Assembly: GCA_963803085.1 (NCBI GenBank) | Contig: CAWDLE010000019.1 | Coordinates: forward strand, 186,001 to 250,000 | Source: JACVRW01 sp963803085 | GTDB lineage: Bacteria > Actinomycetota > Thermoleophilia > Solirubrobacterales > Thermoleophilaceae | Reading direction: 5' to 3' | DNA length: 64,000 bases | In this document: one piece after another, positions 55,492-64,000 of the stretch | Numbering within the stretch: the first letter of the stretch is position 1 | How the letters are laid out: every line of letters begins with the position of its first letter | Made by a program: the position numbers and the translations under genes | Notes under the pieces: generated by a model | Database searches by the model: none | The model's input: only the letters and a program-made list of their open reading frames with translations | What the model was told of the DNA's origin: nothing

Positions 55492-57909
55492 CTAGCCGGC
55501 TACGAGCGGGAGGGCGGCGGACACGCACGTGCCGCCGCCGGCCGGGCTCTCGATCCCGAGGCGTCCGCCGAGGGCGGTTGCCCTGTCGCCCAGCCCCACC
55601 AGGCCGTGACCGCCCGGGTCGGCACCTCCGATGCCGTCGTCTTGAACCTCGAGGCGGAGCATCCCATCCTCCAGGAAGGCGGTGACGGCGGCGCGCTGAG
55701 CTTGGGAGTGCTTGACGACGTTCGTCAGGGCCTCGGCCGCGATGAAGTAGGCGCTCGCCTCGACCTTCGGCGGGAGCCGCTCCGCCGGGACGTCCACCTG
55801 AACCGGGAGGTCGAGCCGCGCTGCGAACGCGTTGAGGCCGGCGCGCAGGCCGCCGTGTGAGAGCACCGATGGAAGGATTCCGCGTGCCAGCTCACGCAGC
55901 TCTGCGTTGCTCCGCTCAGCGTGCCCGAGCGCCTCGTCGATCAGGGACTCGGCCTTCTCGTGGTCCTCTCGGAACGCCCGTTGGGCGAGCTTCAGCGTCA
56001 CGATCGTGTGCACTAGCCGCTGCTGGGCGCCGTCGTGGATGTCGCGCACCACGCGGCTGCGCGCGTCGTCGCTGGCGCTGAGCAGACGGGCCCGCGACGC
56101 GGTGAGCTGGTCGCGGCTGTCGGCGTTGGCGATGGCGGTGTCGAGTAGCTCGGCGAAGCGAGCCATCCGGTCCTCGGTGCCGGCCGGCGGCGACTTCTCA
56201 GTCTTCCAGCTCGCCGTGACGATCCCCCAGAGCCGGCCGTCCACGACGATCGGTGCCCCGACGCTCACCTCCAGACCCGTGTCCCGTGCGAGCTCCGCAA
56301 TCGGGCCGGGAACTCCCTCGTAGTTCTCCATCCGGGTCGGCCGCCCGGTGCGCCGGACCGTTGCCGTGACGCTCTCGCCCGCATGGCTCAACCGCGAGCC
56401 GACGGGCGTTCGCGCCACGTCCAGCCCTCGGTGGGCGAGCACGGCTATCTCGGCGCCGGGCTCGTAGCGGTTCAGTGCGACCTGGTCGGCGTCGAGCAGA
56501 CCCTCCATCTCCCCGGCCACCGCGTCGAACACGGCAGTTGGCTCGGCCCCCTCGGCAACGAGCGTCGCCACACGCCGCAGCGCCGCCTGCTCCTCGGCCA
56601 GTCGCTCCACCTCGGCCTCGGCCTGGCGGCGCTCCGTCACGTCGCGTGCCACGGCATACATGAGCCTGTTCTCGACGTCTGGCGTCGTCGTCCAGTCGAG
56701 CACCTTGAGGGAGCCGTCCTTGCGGACGTACCGGTTCTCGAACGACAGCGTCGGCTTTCCATGGGCGATCGCGTCCGCCTCCGCCGCGGTGCTGTCCCGG
56801 TCGGCCGGATGGACGAGGTCGACATACGGGCGCGCGAGCAGCTCTTTTTCCGTGTAGCCGAGAATCTCCGAGGCGGCCGGGTTGACACGGGTGAATCGTC
56901 CGTCGAAGTCGGCAACCGCGATCAGATCCTGAGACATGCTGAAGATGCGGTCGAGCTCCGCCTGAGCCCTGCCGCGCCGAGCCGCATTCAGCCCTAGCGC
57001 ACCGCCGAGAGCGGCCACCACGAGACCGCCAGCAAGGATGAGCCAAGGCAGAACCGCCGCAGCACCGTGCACCGATTCCCGCGGCACGACGACGTCGAAT
57101 CGCTGGCCTGCCGCAGTGAACGTCTTGCCGGCCGTTTCTGCGCGCTCACCGTTTTCCGTGGCTGCGCCGGGGCTCCTGATCTGCACCGCCGGCTCGTCGG
57201 TAGCCGCCGCACGCAGGCTCAGGTCCGATACGAAGACCGCCACGTACCCCGAGCGCGGGGCCTCCCCGACGAGATTCGGCGCCGGCGCGACCATGAAGAG
57301 TCCGCTCCTGCCGGTTCGCTGGCGCGCCACCGGGGTGGCGGCTACGCCATCAAGGCGGGTCGCACGTGTGAGGGCCGTGGCCATCCCAGGTGTGCCACTC
57401 AAATCGATGCCGGGAACGGCCATGGGAGGGAAGCCAGACACGAGCGTCGCCGGCAGATAGGAAGGGCGCGATCCGAGTGGCGCCACCCCACGGCGCTCGT
57501 CAGGCGTCACGATGGGCTGTCCGACACGCCGCTCGTAAGCCGCACGCCCTGGATCGGAAACCCGCTCCACCCATGCAGCGGCCGAGAAGCGCGGCGGGCC
57601 GAGCCATCTCAACGCGTTTCTCGCGAACTCGTCGCTCGTGACGCGGGTACCGCTGGCATCCAGCATGAACCGGCGCAGGCTCTCGGTCAGGGATGCGGCC
57701 TGGTCGATGCGGCCACGGATCTGAACCGCGGCGACCTCGGCGCGACGGTCGGAGTCGCGTCGCACATCGCGCTCGGCGAGCACCCGGGCGACGATGAAAG
57801 CCACAACGATCAGCCCCAGGCACAGCACGACACGTGTGATATGTCGCGGCCGTACGGCCAAACCTGAGAGGATGCGGGTGATTGTCCTCCGTGACGATAC
57901 CCGCGGCAA
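55492..57909 (-). CDS. Orphan sensor histidine kinase: CHASE-PAS-GAF-HisKA_3-HATPase
   Basis: 805 aa. TM helix (VVLCLGLIVVAFIVARVLA), an extracytoplasmic CHASE domain (ALRWLGPPRFSAAAWVERVSDPGRAAYERRVG), a second TM (LPWLILAGGLVVAALGGALGL near 290-310), a PAS domain (MSQDLIAVADFDGRFTRVNPAASEILGYTEKELL), a GAF domain (TPVGSRLSHAGESVTATVRRTGRPTRMENYEG), a NarL-type dimerisation helix with His near 620 (VVRDIHDGAQQRLVHTIVTLKL) and an HATPase (EALTNVVKHSQA, DDGIGGADPGGHGLVGLGDRA). It should phosphorylate a LuxR-type response regulator, which is not adjacent. TTG start at 57907-57909. Confidence 0.93.
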   Translation of the reverse strand: MPRVSSRRTITRILSGLAVRPRHITRVVLCLGLIVVAFIVARVLAERDVRRDSDRRAEVAAVQIRGRIDQAASLTESLRRFMLDASGTRVTSDEFARNALRWLGPPRFSAAAWVERVSDPGRAAYERRVGQPIVTPDERRGVAPLGSRPSYLPATLVSGFPPMAVPGIDLSGTPGMATALTRATRLDGVAATPVARQRTGRSGLFMVAPAPNLVGEAPRSGYVAVFVSDLSLRAAATDEPAVQIRSPGAATENGERAETAGKTFTAAGQRFDVVVPRESVHGAAAVLPWLILAGGLVVAALGGALGLNAARRGRAQAELDRIFSMSQDLIAVADFDGRFTRVNPAASEILGYTEKELLARPYVDLVHPADRDSTAAEADAIAHGKPTLSFENRYVRKDGSLKVLDWTTTPDVENRLMYAVARDVTERRQAEAEVERLAEEQAALRRVATLVAEGAEPTAVFDAVAGEMEGLLDADQVALNRYEPGAEIAVLAHRGLDVARTPVGSRLSHAGESVTATVRRTGRPTRMENYEGVPGPIAELARDTGLEVSVGAPIVVDGRLWGIVTASWKTEKSPPAGTEDRMARFAELLDTAIANADSRDQLTASRARLLSASDDARSRVVRDIHDGAQQRLVHTIVTLKLAQRAFREDHEKAESLIDEALGHAERSNAELRELARGILPSVLSHGGLRAGLNAFAARLDLPVQVDVPAERLPPKVEASAYFIAAEALTNVVKHSQAQRAAVTAFLEDGMLRLEVQDDGIGGADPGGHGLVGLGDRATALGGRLGIESPAGGGTCVSAALPLVAG

Positions 57910-57961
57910 GGCGCTGGATCCATGACCGACGGCGCGCTACTGCTCGACGCGGGACGCCATG

Positions 57962-58081
57962 TTCTCCTAGTTCGCGAGCGATGACCGAGGAGAGCTGTTC
58001 GGTGCACCGGTCGGCGACGTCCTGGTACTCGGGAATGCCGACGTAGAAAACGCCGGGCAGACCCGGCGGCTTCGTCGTGCA
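57962..58081 (-). pseudogene. Remnant of a sugar ABC transporter substrate-binding protein (C-terminal piece)
   Basis: CTTKPPGLPGVFYVGIPEYQDVADRCTEQLSSVIAREL resembles the C-terminal part of extracellular sugar/polyol-binding proteins (GVFYVGIPEYQDVG...Q-x-SxAL). Nothing matching lies upstream or downstream, so this is a fragment of about 40 codons. It sits in a gene-poor zone (57.9-58.3 kb) where I see no other gene. Confidence 0.35.
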
Positions 58082-58318
58082 CAAGGATGTCGAACTGGTT
58101 CGAGCCCCTCCTCCGGCATCCTCGCAGTTGGCCGGTTCTGTCCTCAAGCAGGCATTTCGCGGAATCGCTTCGGCTGGTCCGACGCCGACGGACCCCACCG
58201 AACCCTCGGTCTCTGACAATCCTGTCCCCCGGCCGTCCCGGGGGCGGCTATTCCGCGGTGTCAGCTACGTCGGACGTCACTGACAACTACGTGCGAACGT
58301 CCTACTGTCCGTACCAAG

Positions 58319-58573
58319 ATGCTCATGTCGTACGCCGAGACGCTGATGGGGCTGCGCGGCTTCTCCGAGGGGGTGCGCCAGGTGCGGCCGGAAGGCCTCG
58401 CGCTTCGCCCTCGCCACCTCGGTCGGAGACGAGGTCGTCCGCCTCTCGCGCGTGATGTACATCGAGAACCGACCGACCGTCGAGTCGACCTCCCGGATCC
58501 CGGCCGCACTCGGCGTGGACATCGACGCACCGAGCTTGACGCAGCGATGGAGGTCAGAGGAAGAGTGGGATGA
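58319..58573 (+). pseudogene. Short gene fragment upstream of the sugar-binding lipoprotein
   Basis: MLMSYAETLMGLRGFSEGVRQVRPE reads in one frame; after an extra base near 58393 the next frame continues RFALATSVGDEVVRLSRVMYIENRPTVESTSRIPAALGVDID, then RWRSEEEWDE. The stop at 58571-58573 in the first frame overlaps the next ATG. The protein character is good but no family is recognised. Only about 85 codons remain, so either the 5' part was lost or this is a small protein with an error. Confidence 0.4.
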
Positions 58574-59718
58574 GCGACACCGGGAACGTGAGGAGGTCGT
58601 CGGGCGGCGTCGACCGCCGGCGCTTCCTGCAGCGCGTGGGTCGTGGCGCACTCGGCGTCGGCATGCTCGGCGCAGTGCCGACGGTGTTCGGCGCATGCGG
58701 CGGGGATGAGGCCCAGCCAACGGTCGAAGCCGGCGCGAACGCGATGGCCGACGTGTGGCTCGGCACGTCGATCCGCAGCCTCTCGAACCCGTACCACGCT
58801 CTGTGGAAGCAGGGCGGGGAGGACTTCGCGGCGTCGGTCGACGCCGCGGACCGCCTCAAGACCTTGCTCAGCGAAGGCGACAGCGCCAAGCAGCTGAGCG
58901 ACATCCGCGCGCTCATCGCGCACGCTGGGAACGGCAAGGTCGTCTTCAACGTCGACCCCAACGAGGCCAGGGACGCCTTGCCGATCGCGCGCCTGTGCGA
59001 GCGCTCGCGGTGCTATTTCGTCACCAGCTGGAACAAGGCCGACGACCTGCATCCCTGGGACTTCAAGTACTGGGTCTCGCACATGTCGGCCGACGACGTG
59101 GCGATGGGCAAGCAGGTGGGCGAGGCCCTCGTGCACTCGATGAACGGCCAGGGCAAGATCGGCGCCATCCTCGGCCTACTCGGCAACACGTCCTCGCAGG
59201 GCCGCCTGCGCGGACTCAGGCAGGTCCTCGCCGACAACCCGGGGGTCGAGCTCGTCCAGCAGGACAACGCCGACTGGAAGCCGACGAAGGCGCAGAGCGT
59301 CGCCGCGTCGATGCTCGCCTCCCACCCCGACCTCAGAGGGATCTGGGCGGCGGACGACGGCATGGCCCTCGGCGCGCTCGAGGCGGTCAAGGCCAAGGGC
59401 CAGGCCGGCAAGATCGGCGTGGTCGGCATCGCCGGCGTCGAGGAGGCCGTGCGCGCGGTGCTCGCCGGCGACATGGTCGGCACGGCCGGCATCGACGCCG
59501 TCGAGCAGGGCGGCCGCGGCCTAGCGATCGCCTGGCAGGCCAGGTCCGGGGAGCTCGACGTGGCCTTGCTGCCGCGCGAGCACCGCGAGTTCTACTTCGG
59601 CACCACGCTGCTCACGAAGGACAATGCGCAGCGGTTCCTGGACACCGTCATCGCCGCCAAGGGCGACCGCGACTGGAGCGACATCTGGGCGAATGTGACG
59701 GGGCAGATCCGCTACTGA
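58570..59718 (+). CDS. Sugar ABC transporter substrate-binding lipoprotein (ribose-type fold)
   Basis: 382 aa. Twin-arginine signal (DRRRFLQRVGRGALGVGMLGAVPTVFGAC) with a Cys suited to lipid attachment. The mature part is a type-1 periplasmic binding fold: WLGTSIRSLSNPYHALWKQGGEDFA, VVFNVDPNEARDALPIARLCER, GKIGAILGLLGNTSSQGRLRGLRQVLADNPGVELVQQDNADWKPTKAQ, GIWAADDGMALGALEAVKAKG, VGIAGVEEA. It binds a sugar or polyol outside the membrane. No permease or ATPase gene lies next to it, so its transporter is elsewhere or lost. ATG 58570. Confidence 0.88.
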   Translation: MSDTGNVRRSSGGVDRRRFLQRVGRGALGVGMLGAVPTVFGACGGDEAQPTVEAGANAMADVWLGTSIRSLSNPYHALWKQGGEDFAASVDAADRLKTLLSEGDSAKQLSDIRALIAHAGNGKVVFNVDPNEARDALPIARLCERSRCYFVTSWNKADDLHPWDFKYWVSHMSADDVAMGKQVGEALVHSMNGQGKIGAILGLLGNTSSQGRLRGLRQVLADNPGVELVQQDNADWKPTKAQSVAASMLASHPDLRGIWAADDGMALGALEAVKAKGQAGKIGVVGIAGVEEAVRAVLAGDMVGTAGIDAVEQGGRGLAIAWQARSGELDVALLPREHREFYFGTTLLTKDNAQRFLDTVIAAKGDRDWSDIWANVTGQIRY

Positions 59719-59751
59719 TGATGGGGAGTCTGGTCGCGCTCCGCTCGTGAA

Positions 59752-59925
59752 CATGCCGTTCAGCTCGGTCTCCCAGGTGCCCTGCGGCGTGATCGAGCCG
59801 CTCTTCAGCGCCGAGAGGTCCCAGGTCTCGAACTTGCCCTGACCGCGGCAGCCGCCCGGCGGCACCTCGTCGGTGTCGATGTAGTCCTCCTCCGCGACGA
59901 GCAGCGTCTTCTCGTCCACAAGCCC
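59752..59925 (-). pseudogene. Fragment of an LVIVD-repeat-type secreted protein
   Basis: GLVDEKTLLVAEEDYIDTDEVPPGGCRGQGKFETWDLSALKSGS, then TPQGTWETELNG resembles part of LVIVD-repeat extracellular proteins (VAEED...GKFETWD). No start, signal peptide or remaining repeats are present. It lies between the binding protein and the next hypothetical gene, in the remnant zone. Confidence 0.4.
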
Positions 59926-60067
59926 CTGCGATCGATGTCGCCCGGTCCACGAGGCGCCATCGCGCGGCCACGGCCGCGGCGCCGGTATTAGGCCGCCATG
60001 TCGAGGCCCTGTAGTGCGAATGCGTGCGTACCGAATCGGCCACCGCGCCGGAGTTAGATGTCGCCGA

Positions 60068-60640
60068 TCACGATCCGCGGCGCGGAGTCCAACTTGCGCC
60101 AATAGGCGAGTCAACACCTCGATCGCGGCGAGCGTCTTGCCGGTCCCCCACCGCCGCGCACCGGCTTTCGGGGTAGAGCTCGTCTGTTGGAGCCTGGCAG
60201 AGCGCAACGATCGTCTCCCACGCCATGACGCGTTCGAACTCGCCGGCGAGCAGCGCTGCGGCACCCTCAGCCTCAGCACTGATTCCCAGGTCGTAGCCGT
60301 GTGCTAGGAGCAGATCGTTTAGCTCGGCAGCGATGAGCATGTGCTCCAGACCCCAGTTGTGCCTCCGGCCTGCTTTCAGGCATTCTCTGAGCCTGGGCGG
60401 GCCTGCCGGGTTAATCCGGCCAATCCCAACGGTCGGACCGTTGTCGAGGGTCTCGGCGAGCCGAAAGGCCCGAGCGTATTCCTCGACCGCTTGCGCCTCT
60501 TCGAGCCGATCGGGCGCGAGCATGTAGTCACCGACCGGGCCGCTCACGTCGCCGTAGCGGGCCGCGAGCAGGCGTTCGAGTCGCGTCGCGAAGGGTGGTC
60601 GGTCCGACTCCTCCAAACTCGAATTCGTCCACGGCAGCAC
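60068..60640 (-). CDS. Hypothetical protein
   Basis: 190 aa open frame. Residues about 12-150 look like real helical protein: FATRLERLLAARYGDVSGPVGDYMLAPDRLEEAQAVEEYARAFRLAETLDNGPTVGIGRINPAGP...HNWGLEHMLIAAELNDLLLAHGYDLG. The last about 35 residues are Arg-rich. Another frame just downstream reads GTGKTLAAIEVLTRLL, which resembles a P-loop, so a shift may extend it to a phage-like ATPase piece. GTG start at 60638-60640. No family recognised. Confidence 0.5.
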   Translation of the reverse strand: MLPWTNSSLEESDRPPFATRLERLLAARYGDVSGPVGDYMLAPDRLEEAQAVEEYARAFRLAETLDNGPTVGIGRINPAGPPRLRECLKAGRRHNWGLEHMLIAAELNDLLLAHGYDLGISAEAEGAAALLAGEFERVMAWETIVALCQAPTDELYPESRCAAVGDRQDARRDRGVDSPIGASWTPRRGS

Positions 60641-60834
60641 CGTACCGGTCCTCTAACCAACTAAGCCGCGCACCGCCTCGCCGGGCCGAGCGGCAACGCG
60701 CCTAAGACGAAGAACCTGCTGTGGGACGAGACGCATGACAGGAATGCGGAGGCGAAGCGAGGGAGCGGCGAACATCGAGCGCGGTCGGCGGGTGACGGCG
60801 GCTCGCGTCGAGTCATGGCCATGGCCCGCGGGCC

Positions 60835-61761
60835 TCACTTCAGTGCCAGCGCGGTGATCCCGCCGATCTGCTCGTCCAGCTCGGTCCAGCTCTCGCCGCC
60901 GTCCTTGCTGTGGAGCAGCGTGCCGTCGCCCAGACCGGCGAAGAGCTGGCCTTGTCCGGTCGCAAGCGTGTAGACGTGGGAGTCGAGCGGGCCCGTGATC
61001 GCCTGCCAGGGGCCGGCGCCCTCCCAGCGGTAGATCGCCGAGTCGGACGGGCCGCTCCCGTGTGCCTCGAACGGGCCGGGGGCCGCCGAGACGAACCAGC
61101 GGTCCGGATCGGCCGTGTCGACGGCTAGCGCCCAGGCGTAGCGGCGGTCTCGCCCGGCGTCCGCCTTGTCCCAGCTGCGGCCGCCGTCGCGGCTCCACGC
61201 GGCGCCGTCGCCGCCGGCCTCGTAGGCACGCCCCCTTGCGCTCGGATGCCACGCCAGGCAATGGACGTCGCGGGCCGCCTCGGGCCGATGATCGCTGAAC
61301 GAGGCGCCGCCGTCTTCGCTGCGCATCAGCCCGCCCAACTCGATGCCGACCAGCACCACCTCGGGATCGTGCGGGCTCGGTGCGATCCAGCGCACGTGCG
61401 AGGTCCAGGGCCGGGGCGGAAAGCTCCAGTCCGGCCGCGACGGGATCTCTTGAAGCGCCACCAGCTCCTCCCAGCTCTCGCCGCCGTTGCGGCTGCGGAA
61501 CAGCCGGCTGGGCTCCGTTCCCACGTACACCGCGCCGTCCGCCGCGCTCACCGCAACGCTGAACACGTCTCGCTCCGGCAACGGCACGTCCTCGAAGGTG
61601 TCGCCGCCGTCAGCGCTGCGCTTCAGGCCGCGCCCCCGACACCCGACGTACACCGTGTCACCGTCGAGCGCCAGGCACTGCGCTCCCGAACCCTGCAGGC
61701 GCGTGTGGGCACCGACCCTCACGAACGCGTCCCCCGTCGTCGCAAGCAGCTCCATCGCCAT
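60835..61761 (-). CDS. BNR/sortilin-type beta-propeller protein (YCF48-like)
   Basis: 308 aa. Repeats with Ser/Asp-box (S-x-D-x-G-x-S/T-W) motifs: GLKRSADGGDTFEDV, LFRSRNGGESWEELV, LMRSEDGGASFSD, AAWSRDGGRSWDKAD, LLHSKDGGESWTELD. This is a BNR/glycosyl-hydrolase-like propeller. No signal peptide is seen, so it may be cytosolic; related proteins are often annotated as exo-alpha-sialidase or YCF48-like without evidence of activity. The ATG at 61759-61761 is preferred to the upstream GTG frame start because it begins at the first blade. Confidence 0.82.
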   Translation of the reverse strand: MAMELLATTGDAFVRVGAHTRLQGSGAQCLALDGDTVYVGCRGRGLKRSADGGDTFEDVPLPERDVFSVAVSAADGAVYVGTEPSRLFRSRNGGESWEELVALQEIPSRPDWSFPPRPWTSHVRWIAPSPHDPEVVLVGIELGGLMRSEDGGASFSDHRPEAARDVHCLAWHPSARGRAYEAGGDGAAWSRDGGRSWDKADAGRDRRYAWALAVDTADPDRWFVSAAPGPFEAHGSGPSDSAIYRWEGAGPWQAITGPLDSHVYTLATGQGQLFAGLGDGTLLHSKDGGESWTELDEQIGGITALALK

Positions 61762-61982
61762 AGGATCGCGCGTCAGCGCCGCGCATGCGCGCCCGAGGAG
61801 CTGCCGCCCCGTCGTACGCGACAAGGGGCAGCCGTCGCTGACGGCGAGCCGTGCCCTGCGGGCTCCATGCCGAGCGGTGGAGCGAGCGGCGCGCCCGTCG
61901 GCGCGGACGAGCGGCGACGTCCGCTTGCGGCGGCCGGGACCGAATGGGAGACTGGCGTCGACCCGCCACTAGGAGCGTTCAG

Positions 61983-62897
61983 GTGTATAGGCCCCAGGCT
62001 GTCCGCGCCGCGATCGTCGCGCTCTTGGCCGTGTTGCTGGGAGCCGGTAGCGCGTCCGCCGCGACCGATCATGTGGTGATCACGGGTGGCGTAGTCGTTC
62101 CGGCGGGCCAGACTGCCAGCGACGTGGTCGTGCTCGACGGGACCGTGAGGATCGCCGGACATGTCACGGGCGATGTGGTATCGGTGGCCGGGCCGGTGCG
62201 TGTCTCCGGTCGTGTCGATGGCGATCTGATCGCCGTGTCGGACCGAGCCTTCCTCGGCCCGACGGCGCGCATAGGCGGCGACCTGCGCTACGGCGACGAG
62301 TCGCCCGTGCTCGCGCGCGGCGCGAGCGTGGGCGGCAAGATCAGCAATGAGGACTGGGCCGACTCAGCGAACGGGTGGGGCTGGGTGAGCGGGTTGGCGT
62401 GGTGGTTGGCGGTGTCCGTGTCGACGCTGATCGTCGGTGTGCTCCTTGTCTGGCTGGCGCCGGCCGCGCTGTTTGCGGCGGAGCGGGCGGTGAGCGAGCG
62501 TCTCGGCGCCACGGTCGGGTGGGGCGTTGCGATCGCGATCGGCGTGCCGGTGCTTGCGATCCTGGCGCTCGTCACGCTTGTGGGCATCCCGTTCGGGGTC
62601 GCGCTCTTGTTGGCGGCGATTCCCGTACTGGTCGTCGCCTACGCGACAACCGCGTGGATCGTGGGGCGCAGGGTGCTGCGCAACCGATCGGCATCGCCCT
62701 GGGCGGCGCTGCTGGTCGGCTGGGGGATCCTGCGCGTGCTGGCCCTGATCCCCGTCGCCGGAGCGCTCGTCGGGCTCGCGGCGACGGTCGTGGGACTCGG
62801 AGCGCTGGCGGTCGCGCTATGGCGCGCCCGCCGGACGGGCGCGCCCGCGGCGACGCCCGAGGCGCCGGCTCCGGGCCCTCCCGCACCAGCCGCCTGA
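61983..62897 (+). CDS. Polymer-forming (bactofilin-like) domain plus membrane domain
   Basis: 304 aa. Signal peptide (AIVALLAVLLGAGSASAA), then a short right-handed beta-helix made of repeats (TASDVVVLDGTVRIAGHVTGDVVSVAGPVRVSGRVDGDLIAVSDRAFLGPTARIGGDLRYG), which is the polymer-forming DUF583/bactofilin pattern, then four to five membrane helices (WLAVSVSTLIVGVLLVWLAPAALFA; VGWGVAIAIGVPVLAILALVTLVGIPFGVALLLAAIPVLVVAYATTAWIVG). The beta-helix is thus outside the membrane, unlike cytosolic bactofilins. GTG 61983 with AGGAG at 61971-61975. Role unknown; possibly envelope organisation. Confidence 0.82.
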   Translation: MYRPQAVRAAIVALLAVLLGAGSASAATDHVVITGGVVVPAGQTASDVVVLDGTVRIAGHVTGDVVSVAGPVRVSGRVDGDLIAVSDRAFLGPTARIGGDLRYGDESPVLARGASVGGKISNEDWADSANGWGWVSGLAWWLAVSVSTLIVGVLLVWLAPAALFAAERAVSERLGATVGWGVAIAIGVPVLAILALVTLVGIPFGVALLLAAIPVLVVAYATTAWIVGRRVLRNRSASPWAALLVGWGILRVLALIPVAGALVGLAATVVGLGALAVALWRARRTGAPAATPEAPAPGPPAPAA

Positions 62898-63182
62898 CGG
62901 AGAGACACGATGCTGGGCCGCTGACTCGCGCGTGGCGCGTCTCAGCGCCACGGCCCGAGACGACCGCTCCGGACGAAACGCAGGAGTGGCGCGGCGCGCT
63001 GAGCTCGCTATCGCTTTCGCGTGAAATGTCGGCCCAGAGGTCGCGTGATCCGCGAGGCGCTCGGGGAGCGTGTGCAGCGTCCAGCGAACCGGGCGCGTAG
63101 CAAGCACAAGGATCCTCTCGCTGGCTCCCGCCTCCTCAGGCGGGGCGCCCGGTCCGACTTGCCCCGGGCTCGCACTGCGTGG
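62898..63182. other. Intergenic stretch
   Basis: Between two convergent genes. GC-rich, with no supported frame, tRNA or clear terminator; frames on both strands are compositional artefacts. Confidence 0.4.
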
Positions 63183-64000
63183 TCAGCGTCTGACGCGGGC
63201 GTTGCCTTCCCAGATGCTCCAGACCTGTTGCTCGTCGGCCGGGATGGCATAGTCGGTCAGCAAGGTGGCGGCGAGCGCGCCGGTGGCCCAGCCGAACTGC
63301 AGGCACTGCTCGGGCTGCCAGCCACGCAGGATGCCGTAGAGCATGCCGCCGACGAAGCCGTCGCCGCCGCCGATCCGGTCGAGCACGCCGATCTCGCGCG
63401 GCTCTGCAACATGGAACGCACCGTCGGCGAAGATCAGCGCGCCCCACATGTGCCGGTTGGCGTCGATGACCTCGCGCAGCGTGTTGGCGAAATACGACGC
63501 GTTCGGGTACGCCTCGCCGACGCGGCCGATCATCTCTTTGAAGCCGTCGATTTTCGATGCCACCGCGGCCCCGCCGGCCTCCGGGCCCGCGATGCCGAGC
63601 GCGAGCTGGAAGTCCTCCTCATTGCCGACCAGGATGTCGGCGGCGGTCGCGATCTCGGCAAAGATCGCGCGAAGCTCCTGCTCGCGGCCCTCCCAGAACG
63701 ACGCACGGTAGTTCAAGTCGAACGAGATCCGCGTACCGTTCCGCTTCGCGGCCCGGGCGACCTCAAGGCAGAAGCGGCTCGCGTCTGGCGACAGCGCAGC
63801 GATCACGCCCGACAGATGCAGGATCCGCGCCCCCTCCACACCGAAGATCCGGTCGAGGTCGAAGTCGTTCACGTTGAGCGCGCGGCCGACCTCACCGGCG
63901 CGGTCGTTGTGCACGCGCGGGCCGCGGCCACCTCGACCGCTGTCGGCGATGTTGAATTGATGCCGATAACCCCACGCCGACCCCTGCGCGACCTCCGGAC
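63183..64000 (-). CDS. PfkB-family carbohydrate kinase, probable 2-keto-3-deoxygluconate kinase (5' end outside window)
   Basis: About 272 residues visible, open through the right edge. SAWGYRHQFNIADSGRGGRGPRVHNDRAGEVGRALNV is the substrate-lid region of KDG-kinase-like proteins. RILHLSGVIAALS, ISFDLNYRASFW, ILVGNEEDFQLALG and the catalytic GGGDGFVGGMLYGIL (GxGD motif with the base Asp) define the PfkB fold. It phosphorylates a sugar acid with ATP, probably in uronate or gluconate breakdown, which would suit the nearby sugar-binding lipoprotein. An internal GTG at 63912-63914 is not the start because conserved sequence continues upstream. Confidence 0.88.
   Translation of the reverse strand, partial: PEVAQGSAWGYRHQFNIADSGRGGRGPRVHNDRAGEVGRALNVNDFDLDRIFGVEGARILHLSGVIAALSPDASRFCLEVARAAKRNGTRISFDLNYRASFWEGREQELRAIFAEIATAADILVGNEEDFQLALGIAGPEAGGAAVASKIDGFKEMIGRVGEAYPNASYFANTLREVIDANRHMWGALIFADGAFHVAEPREIGVLDRIGGGDGFVGGMLYGILRGWQPEQCLQFGWATGALAATLLTDYAIPADEQQVWSIWEGNARVRR

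Noticed and set aside
60640..60690. tRNA-like D-arm (GGCTTAGTTGGTTAGAG on the minus strand)
   Set aside because: No 5-bp anticodon stem with a 7-base loop and no pairing T-arm follow. At most a decayed tRNA half.

Overview
The window is a GC-rich (roughly 70%), densely coding actinobacterial chromosome segment. The best guess is class Thermoleophilia, order Solirubrobacterales. This rests on gene content: an ordered tsaE-tsaB-rimI-tsaD block, Rex, DUF1844, a K+-independent H+-pyrophosphatase, several secreted proteins typical of that group, and two surface proteins carrying D-I-K-N-N style repeats. The assignment is by inference, not by a marker search. Genes are tightly packed and many neighbours share a 4-nt GTGA or ATGA stop/start overlap, so translational coupling is the rule.

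Layout. 1-2.0 kb: 3' end of uvrA. 2.0-6.6 kb: small envelope or signalling genes (repeat surface proteins, a degenerate GGDEF protein, a DCC thioredoxin-like protein, an acyltransferase) with a candidate structured RNA. 6.6-9.6 kb (minus): a pantothenate operon, DUF2520 protein-panC-panB-yjbQ. 9.7-13.8 kb: type-4 uracil-DNA glycosylase, a secreted serine protease, then the t6A-modification operon tsaE-tsaB-rimI-tsaD. 13.8-20.8 kb: a CPA1 antiporter, then a redox/metabolic operon (glutaredoxin-rex-ybdK-like-DUF1844-mtnP) and hppA. 21-30.8 kb: an AbiEi/DUF559-like protein, peroxiredoxin, FAD amine oxidase-like protein, two APC permeases with C-terminal universal-stress domains, two TrkA/RCK-type proteins flanking a 159-bp palindrome, and an FAD/NAD reductase. 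30.9 kb: tRNA-Gln(CTG). 31-40 kb: an HNH nuclease, secreted proteins, a heterodimeric ABC exporter pair, and two adjacent secreted hydrolases sharing an N-terminal module.

40.1-46.4 kb: a histidine-utilisation operon, hutH-hutU-def-hutF-hutI, closed by a strong hairpin. It has no hutG; a peptide-deformylase-like gene sits where an N-formylglutamate deformylase is needed, which is the most interesting biological hypothesis here. 46.6-49.7 kb: a zinc-ribbon mini-protein coupled to a sigma factor, DUF2294, DUF899, a beta-carbonic anhydrase and DUF3303. 49.7-57.9 kb: a secreted CocE/X-Pro peptidase, a short RecQ helicase, ferritin and an orphan CHASE-PAS-GAF histidine kinase. 57.9-60.7 kb: a low-density zone of gene remnants around an intact sugar-binding lipoprotein. 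60.8-64 kb: a BNR-repeat protein, a polymer-forming membrane protein, and a PfkB sugar kinase that runs off the right edge.

Caution on quality. Between about 21 and 40 kb, at least ten otherwise well-conserved genes are broken by single-base shifts, mostly +1 insertions that duplicate a neighbouring base. The reading frame resumes perfectly each time. This looks like uncorrected insertion errors (as in long-read data) more than genuine pseudogenes, so those genes are annotated at full span with the break positions given.
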